A stretch of 64,000 bases of DNA, from the NCBI RefSeq assembly GCF_050947875.1, contig NW_027460390.1, positions 744,001 to 808,000 on the forward strand, read 5' to 3'. A program made the position numbers and the translations under genes. The stretch comes from Dermacentor variabilis. Taxonomy: Eukaryota > Arthropoda > Arachnida > Ixodida > Ixodidae. The notes below the pieces were generated by a model. The model was not told the DNA's origin and did no database searches. It saw nothing but the letters and a program-made list of their open reading frames with translations. Shown here piece by piece: positions 58,218 to 64,000 of this stretch; the stretch's first letter is position 1, and the number at the start of each line of letters is the position of its first letter.

Positions 58218-58967
58218 GTTTATTCGACGTCTCAGTAAGCGTTCTAACGACACTTTTATTTTTTTTTTAACAAGAAGCGTTGGGATTCAAGCATGCCGCT
58301 TCTGTTCTGGTCCCGACGCAATGGATTTCCTGAGGCATAGAGACAGCAGTAATGTATATAGCTCTATGTTATGTGCTATGTGGCTCCGATAGTGAAGGGC
58401 TAGTGCTTGATATAGTCAATGTCAAAGAGGATTTAAATAAAATAAAGCGAATTAGGGCCAACTTACGACGCTCGCTAAATACGCTTCTTTAACGAAAATA
58501 CAAGTTACTGGCGACATTAGTATTAATAGAACCTTAAAACTTGCGTTAAGCCTGACAGCGGTGCTGGGCCTCCCGGTGTGTTCGCGGGCGACAGTTCACC
58601 TGGGACAAATGCCGACATACAGATCTTTGATTTATCGCAGGGATTAAGACATCGAGGATAAACTAAAAAAAAGGCAAAATTACAAATACAAAACTTACAA
58701 TAAGAGTTGTAAACACGTTGTAGGTTGTCGGATCAGTGCTTCCTGTACGGTGATTGCTTTACGTGCTGTCGGGTTTTAAACCTTTCTTGTCTCTTCAGGG
58801 CAAATGAACCGTAACAACTGCGAAAAAAAGAACTTCATGAGTTTGTCACGCTGGCGTTGCGCACAAAAATTTTAAAGAGGGCGAGCAGGAGGAGGAGTCA
58901 GAGCATACGGACACCCCCACCCCCTGGATTGGCGCCTGACAAGACAATATAAGGCAGGTGCCCTAAA
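57751..58967. other. No gene recognised; contains an (AAT)n microsatellite
   Basis: An AAT/TAA trinucleotide array lies at about 58,170-58,217, preceded by a short GAT run at 58,144. Otherwise short ORFs only. Confidence 0.5.
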
Positions 58968-59135
58968 AACCAAATTCTGGGGCTCTACGTGCCAAAACTA
59001 TGATAGGATTATGAGGCACGCCGCAGTGGCGGGGCACTCCGGATTAATCTCGACTACATTGTGGTTCTTTAACGTGCACCCAATGTAAACGGCGTTCTTT
59101 AATTTCGCCCCCATAGAAATGCGGCCGCCGCAGCC
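58968..59135 (-). repeat. Ruka-like SINE, 5'-truncated and diverged
   Basis: Complement of the SINE body: GGGGCTCTACGTGCCAAAAC, TTATGAGGCACGCCGCAGT, GGTTCTTTAACGTGCACCC and CCATAGAAATGCGGCCGCCG. The tRNA-like head beyond the B box is missing. More diverged than the copies at 4,524 and 47,625. Confidence 0.75.
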
Positions 59136-60044
59136 ACAAACATCTGTAAGGAAGGGTCAGGGTGAGCAGACTTGAGCAGGTCTATCACAGGCCGCAAAGG
59201 TGGATCGCGGCGCTCTTCGGCGGCTGTGTGAATGAGGTCTGCAATGGACAAGATGAATGCTTAAGTTCCATCTTCCACTGTGTCTGTGGGATGGTTTCGG
59301 TGGCGAGACAAACACCTGGCGTCTCAGTGAGGCCATCAAAAGTTGTAGAACACACAAAAAGTGTACTCTTACAAGCGCAACGCTCAACGACCGAGGCGTC
59401 CAGTGGGATTCTTGTGTGACGCAAGTGAGCAAAGAGCACGGTAACAACGAAGAAGTGCCGACCGTGGAGGTTGGCACTTCTCCGTTATTACCATGAACTT
59501 TGCACAGCAAGAGTGCTCAGCTCTACACAGCTAAGTACTCATGCTCTGTGATGGAGTAATTTTGCTCCGACGGCGACATAAGGCGGCTACAGGGTAGGCG
59601 ACCACGTGGTGTAGGCCGTGCTGCTGCGGGAGGACGGTACCTATATATGTCGTGGCCACTTAGATCGGTACGAATTTCCGTGGTTGTTGACGAGTCGAAA
59701 GGTGTAAGAACAGGCTGGTTACGATGGCAACGAGTAATGCAAAGGCGTGTGCTTGCTCAAAACTCCAAAGCGAAAGCGACGTCCTTCTTGAATAGGCCAG
59801 TGAGAGGATGGCTACTTCCACGAAGTTCTTTGCAAAACGGTGGAAGTGTACAAGCCGAGAACACTGCTGACGTCTTAGGCTGATTTGGGACCTGACTAAC
59901 CGCATGGACTTTGCCAATGTATGGCTGCACGCCGACGTGCCAACAAGGTAACCGACTACGCAGATTTTGTGCAGGGTCCGTTAAGCTGAATGCTAGCACG
60001 GCTAAAAACGTCAAGCACATGGGGAGGCGAGATATGGCTTTCGA
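59136..60044. other. No gene recognised; one clean hairpin
   Basis: GGTAACAACGAAGAAGTGCC at 59,440-59,459 pairs with GGCACTTCTCCGTTATTACC at 59,473-59,492 (two mismatches, 13-base loop). Overlapping ORFs on both strands at 59,157-59,510 show no domain. Confidence 0.45.
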
Positions 60045-60345
60045 AGATAGAGGGAAAAAATTGGAGGACGCTTAAGCTTCGCCTTCAAGAGTGGAACGCG
60101 ACAGCGTTGCCGTCGACCCGCCAAGGGGTGTAAGACAATGCGCTCAGACAGTGATCACTTACGAGGCGCCCCGCATCGGACTCTGCGCCCACCTATCACG
60201 CGGTGAGCGTCGAGCAACGCAGCGTTCGGCGCGGCAACGAAACGCGCGCCTGAACAAACGGAACGAAGCAAAGAACTCGGTGTCTCGGAGGGGGAAACGA
60301 TCTACGCCAGCCAAACGTCGTGATCGGCACGGGCAGAGAGATAGA
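60045..60345 (+). repeat. Dispersed repeat (shares its head with 16,222)
   Basis: TTGGAGGACGCTTAAGCTTC and CTTCAAGAGTGGAACGCGAC match 16,222-16,268. The remainder is GC-rich and ends at a short GATA run (60,338-60,352). Confidence 0.45.
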
Positions 60346-60727
60346 TAGATAGTAATCTAAAGAAAGGAACGGCGCTTGATTCTGCAACCCGTGTGGGAGC
60401 ACGGCGAAGCGTCGTCAGGGGAGAGGGAGTCGGGGACGCGAGGCGCCTGGCACCGGTCCGCGCACAGCCCCAATGCGCGCGCGGCGCGATACCTGTCGGG
60501 GCAGCGCCGTACAGTGAGAGGAGGGGGTCTATTGTTTGCCGCAAGATGGCTCTGCGTGTGTGGTAAGCGCAGAAGAAATGTAGCGGAAACGGACTTCGCT
60601 ATTCGTGTAAATGCGACTTCTGTAAGTTACATGCTCATAATTACCGATATACACCGCAGTATAACTTTCTACGGCTCGTTTCTAAGGCAACACCGCATTC
60701 ACTAGACGCGCTTTTGTACCGCTTTCA

Positions 60728-60945
60728 AGCGTCGAACTCGTGGCTGAGTGGTAGCGTCTCCGCCTCACACTCCGGAGACCCTGGTTCGATTCCCACCCAG
60801 CCCATCTTGGAAGTTGCTTTTTATTTATGAAGTGCCTGCCATGATTTATCGCTCACGGCCAACGCCGCGGACGCCGACGCCGACACCCGACACCGACACC
60901 GGCTTTTCTGCGACACGAGCTCCTTAACGCTATCGCGTTAAAAAT
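60728..60945 (+). repeat. tRNA-derived SINE with tRNA-Val(CAC)-like head
   Basis: Head at about 60,735-60,803: A box TGGCTGAGTGGTAGCG, anticodon region CGCCTCACACTCC, B box GGTTCGATTCC. Anticodon and T stems do not pair properly and the acceptor ends do not match, so it is not a working tRNA gene. The body continues with TTTATTTATGAAGTGCC, GC-rich short repeats of GCCGACACC and an end block GAGCTCCTTAACGCTATCGC. Transcription would use the internal RNA polymerase III boxes, which look intact. Confidence 0.65.
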
Positions 60946-62895
60946 GCGCAGTTTCGCCCGAAAGGCGAAGCATCGACTGCGATAGCAGGTTAGTGGACAG
61001 CTATAGACCTTTTCATCGGGCGAGGAGGATAGGGCACGCGGAGAGCATTTCCTCCTCTCTGGCTTGGGCGACCCGGCGCGGCGCTGCTTGAAAAGTATTA
61101 CTGTCGCGTGCTGCGGAATGATTTCGAGATGTTTTAACTCGTACTTTGTGAAATTTACGCCATGTCCGTTCATATAAGGTCGTCCGGGAAGCCTTTCGGT
61201 GCATCGGTAACTACAGTAGGCGGAAATATCTCTCGGGGGCGCAAAAATGTGACGCGCTTTATCAGCCGCGGTGTACGCACATTGTCAGTCGCGGTGTGTG
61301 TATGTGTTGTGAACTATTTTGCTTAGATCGGTTTTAATTCAACAAAGAAAACCGGTGTCTCTGTATTAGCAGCATGAAATGGTAAATCTGCTACTATCTG
61401 ATCGCTTGGCGTAGGGAGTAAAACATAAAGCATAAGAGCGCATGCTCGTACTCGGGCAACCACGAAACATCTAAGCGGCAGGCGCTGTAAAATATTTGTG
61501 ATGCACCGGCATCGTTCTGGCGCATTTCAAGTCTAGCATAGGCTTCAAATTACCATATGTCTACGCTAGCCTTCCTGCATGAGGCCGATGGCTCAACACA
61601 GCGATCACTGCGGTTGGTGAAACAGCACGCTACATATGTAAGCTGTGCGCTTCGGCATTGCCTTTTTGGCCTGTATACAGCCATAATCTATGAGAGGGAT
61701 CGCATAAAAAGAATGCGATGCCTATTTTTGAGGACAACATTTCCGTAATACTTGTGGGTGCGTCGTAGAGAACGGGACGAACGCAACCGAAAAAAATTCG
61801 GTTATCATCCTCTTTGTCGGAAAAGCAAGAGAAAACGGCCTAACGCCGCAATACGACCTCGCATACTCACGCCGCACAACGTTTATAAATATATAACCGC
61901 TGATGCCATATGCTTGGACCATGCGGTATATAGAACAAAGATATTTGTAATCCAGCACCTACCACTGCTTAGGACGCTCGCGCAGTTCGTAAACAGTCCC
62001 TTTTCTGGACAAGCTTAATTCAGACTGTAAGGTATGCTGCTATTACTTGCCAAAACTATTTTATTCAGGGGCAGAAGCCTCATCCATCGAACCAAGTAGT
62101 CACGCAATGTAACCTGCAGCGAACAGTTTGAACGCTTGTCAAAGTATAATATCACAGCTCCTATCGTAGCAGAACGGTACCCACGCTATTACGATCGTCG
62201 CGTATGTTTCATGGCTCCTAAACCACAACTTAGAAATAGAGGATAATACTGCAATAAGGTCACATTAGTGAATGGAACATTCAGAAATATATAATATATC
62301 TCCGATGCTGATTGTAGGCTCAAATACGCGCGCGCACATCGCGCTGCGTGTTTCGTCCACCTCAACGCCAGCAGAAATTCCGGCCATGACGCATTAAACC
62401 ACTTCAGCACGTCTCACATAACCGTTTACCACGTGGAAGACGCACGTCATACTAAACAAACCGCACGACCGCGAAAGCAAACGCCAGAACCTACCGTCGA
62501 GCGTATACCTGCCATGCAAAAGACCGCTTTCATCCAAGCCAGTATGGCGCTGCTCATAGGCGGCGCCACTGCGTTCACAATATGGCGGCGCCTACGAAAA
62601 AACGGTCTATACGAAGTGCGTGCAATAGTTTTGTACGCCGTATGAACTTGTAAACATGGGCATACACTAAAGTAACAAGCATGGTGTCACGCGCGCGCAC
62701 GCAAACATGAACGCATCTCACTCGATGATCGTGGAAACACGATGTCAAAACGCTGGAGTGAGGAAGCTCGGCAGCGGTAGCGAGCGAACTGACCTTCGTG
62801 CTGTGTCTCGCATCAACACGAACTAAGTGGCGAAAACAGCGCGCGGCGCACTGTGTCCCCGTCGCAAATTGCTTTTAAGATACAGCGGTCTGAGC
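60946..62895. other. No gene recognised
   Basis: Begins with a 45-bp block (about 60,950-60,995) complementary to the end of the repeat at 57,080-57,750. A possible small inverted-repeat element AGACCGCTTTCATCC ... ACGAAAAAACGGTCT lies at 62,521-62,608. Remaining ORFs are short and unrecognised. Confidence 0.4.
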
Positions 62896-63290
62896 GCGCG
62901 CAGTTAATCGAGCCACCAGGATTAGAACCTCCCCCCCCCCTTCTCTACCCACAGCGGACCTTGTCCCAGACGCAGATGGCTTCTTACAGCGGCCCGGGAG
63001 GGCGCGCACGGCCGCTCGGAGTAGAACGCGCCTCCCCCCTCCCCTCCCCATGGAGCCTTGCGGGCGACGGAAGACGGCATGCTTCCTCCCCGCTTTTCTC
63101 CATTTTGTGCGCGAGATTGAGCCGCGATCGCCGGCTCACCCTCGCACACTTTCACTCGGACATGCAGCATACAGCGCGCGGAAACGATTTTACAGCCCTT
63201 GGACTTTATACGGAACCTCACGGCGACGCCGACGGCAGAAATGCGCTTGGAGTATCCATATAACTGATATCGCAATAAAACAATACGATC
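62896..63290 (-). repeat. Dispersed tick repeat, copy B (opposite to copy A)
   Basis: Its reverse complement matches 57,084-57,420: ATTTCTGCCGTCG, TATAAAGTCCAAGGGC, GATCGCGGCTCAATCTCG and GTTCTACTCCG. A C-run at about 62,931-62,941 corresponds to the G-rich end. Confidence 0.65.
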
Positions 63291-63324
63291 GTCCAAGTAG
63301 CAAAGTCCCGTCGTCTACTTGAAG

Positions 63325-64000
63325 CCTAGGAGGTGACAGTCCATTTTGTACTCAAAAGTACCAGAAGCGTTGCATAGGCTAAAAGGCACCACTTCGAATT
63401 AATGGGAGCCATCTGGAGTCACGAAGGCGGTTTTCTGTCAGTACTGGCCGTGTACAGCGATTATCCAATATCCTGCGCGTAGGTCGATTGAGGACAATCA
63501 CTTGGCTTCATTCAAGCAGTCGAGTGTGTCATCGATACGTGGGAGAACATACACATCCTTCTCATTAACCTGGTTGAGATGGCAGTAATCAACACAGAAT
63601 CTCCAGTAGTCCTCCTTTTACAAGTACGATGGGTGAGGCTCCAGGACTGAGCGAGGACTTAATTATGCTTTTACCAAGCATTTTCTACACTTCTTGCTGC
63701 ATGACAGAACGCTCGGGTGCTTACACACGCTATGGCCGTTCGTGAATGGTGCTCGCGAATCGCCGGTATGAATGCGATGGGTCAATACGGAGATTCGACT
63801 TAATGGACAATCGCCAACGTCAAAGATATCCTGGTAGGAAACGAGGGTACGGCGAAGGGCAGCGACCTGTGCTGGTCCGAGTTCCTCGTATATCATGTCT
63901 GTGAAGTGGTCGCCGCACAAACCTGACGGTGGTGAAGCGTCTGCAGAGCGGAAACCGTATGTTCGGTCAATGGGCTCAGATGTGCAAGTGCGTCGAGAAG
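63325..64000 (-). pseudogene. Gypsy reverse transcriptase fragment, runs off the window
   Basis: Minus strand from 64,000: GDHFTDMIYEELGPAQVAAL and VSYQDIFDVGDCPL, then THRIHTGDSRAPF, the N-terminal region of a Ty3/Gypsy reverse transcriptase. After a gap come LCVDYCHLNQVNEKDVYVLP and RIDDTLDCLNEA (about 63,595-63,515), LSSIDLRAGYW, KTAFVTPDGS, and PFSLCNASGTFE near 63,390-63,340. It stops before the catalytic box. Several stops and frame changes are present. It resembles the reverse transcriptase of the 39-46 kb element. Confidence 0.75.

Noticed and set aside
60735..60803. Functional tRNA-Val(CAC) gene
   Set aside because: A and B boxes are present but anticodon and T stems do not pair and the acceptor ends do not match; it is the head of a SINE with a body attached.

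Overview
The window is eukaryotic, repeat-dense DNA that looks like an intergenic or intronic stretch of a hard-tick (metastriate ixodid) genome. The main pointers are tRNA-derived SINEs of the kind described as Ruka in Rhipicephalus, another tRNA-headed SINE family, RTE, I-clade and CR1/Jockey LINEs, Ty3/Gypsy elements, long dinucleotide, trinucleotide and tetranucleotide arrays, and the near absence of host genes. No bacterial-type gene organisation, CRISPR array or functional RNA gene is visible. Family names come from recognising translated motifs by eye; no database search was run.

Layout. 1-830: end of a CR1/Jockey LINE. 2.2-2.8 kb: cluster of short palindromes. 4.5-8.4 kb: an RTE LINE interrupted by an I-clade LINE (14-bp target duplication) and flanked by a 5'-truncated Ruka-like SINE (13-bp duplication). 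9,881-33,983: a Ty3/Gypsy element of the Gmr1-like type (SCAN-like Gag, integrase upstream of RNase H, reverse transcriptase deleted) with a 4-bp GCGC duplication. Its 5' LTR is split by a 19.3-kb insertion (10,141-29,455) that has 0.76-0.80-kb terminal inverted repeats and a 9-bp duplication, GACCGGGCC. Inside that insertion lie a decayed Gypsy element with its own LTRs, a much older Gypsy fossil, a Penelope-like fragment, a MITE and unremarkable low-GC DNA. 34-39 kb: MITE-like palindromes and a tRNA-headed SINE. 39.4-46.4 kb: another Gypsy element, with a LINE in its 5' LTR and a solo LTR in its integrase. 46-53 kb: microsatellites, minisatellites, LINE fragments and a 1.2-kb degenerate GAC-rich satellite. 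53.2-55.0 kb: the only convincing host-type gene, a 531-codon minus-strand ORF with a downstream AATAAA. 55-63 kb: dispersed repeats, a candidate solo LTR and SINEs. 63.3-64 kb: a Gypsy reverse-transcriptase fragment running off the edge.

Most interesting observation. The 19.3-kb inverted-repeat unit sits inside a young LTR (the two outer LTRs differ by 7 substitutions and one 3-bp indel over about 594 bp, hand count), yet it contains a Gypsy element whose LTRs differ at roughly 13% of sites, plus still older fossils. The cargo is therefore older than its host site. The simplest reading is that a foldback- or Mutator-like inverted-repeat element mobilised about 17.7 kb of ordinary chromosomal DNA in one event. 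No transposase is recognisable inside it, so it would depend on enzymes supplied in trans.

Apart from the 53-55 kb ORF, essentially all coding sequence is transposon-derived and broken by stops, frameshifts, deletions or lost catalytic residues. The genes do not form a pathway; the organising principle is nested insertion.
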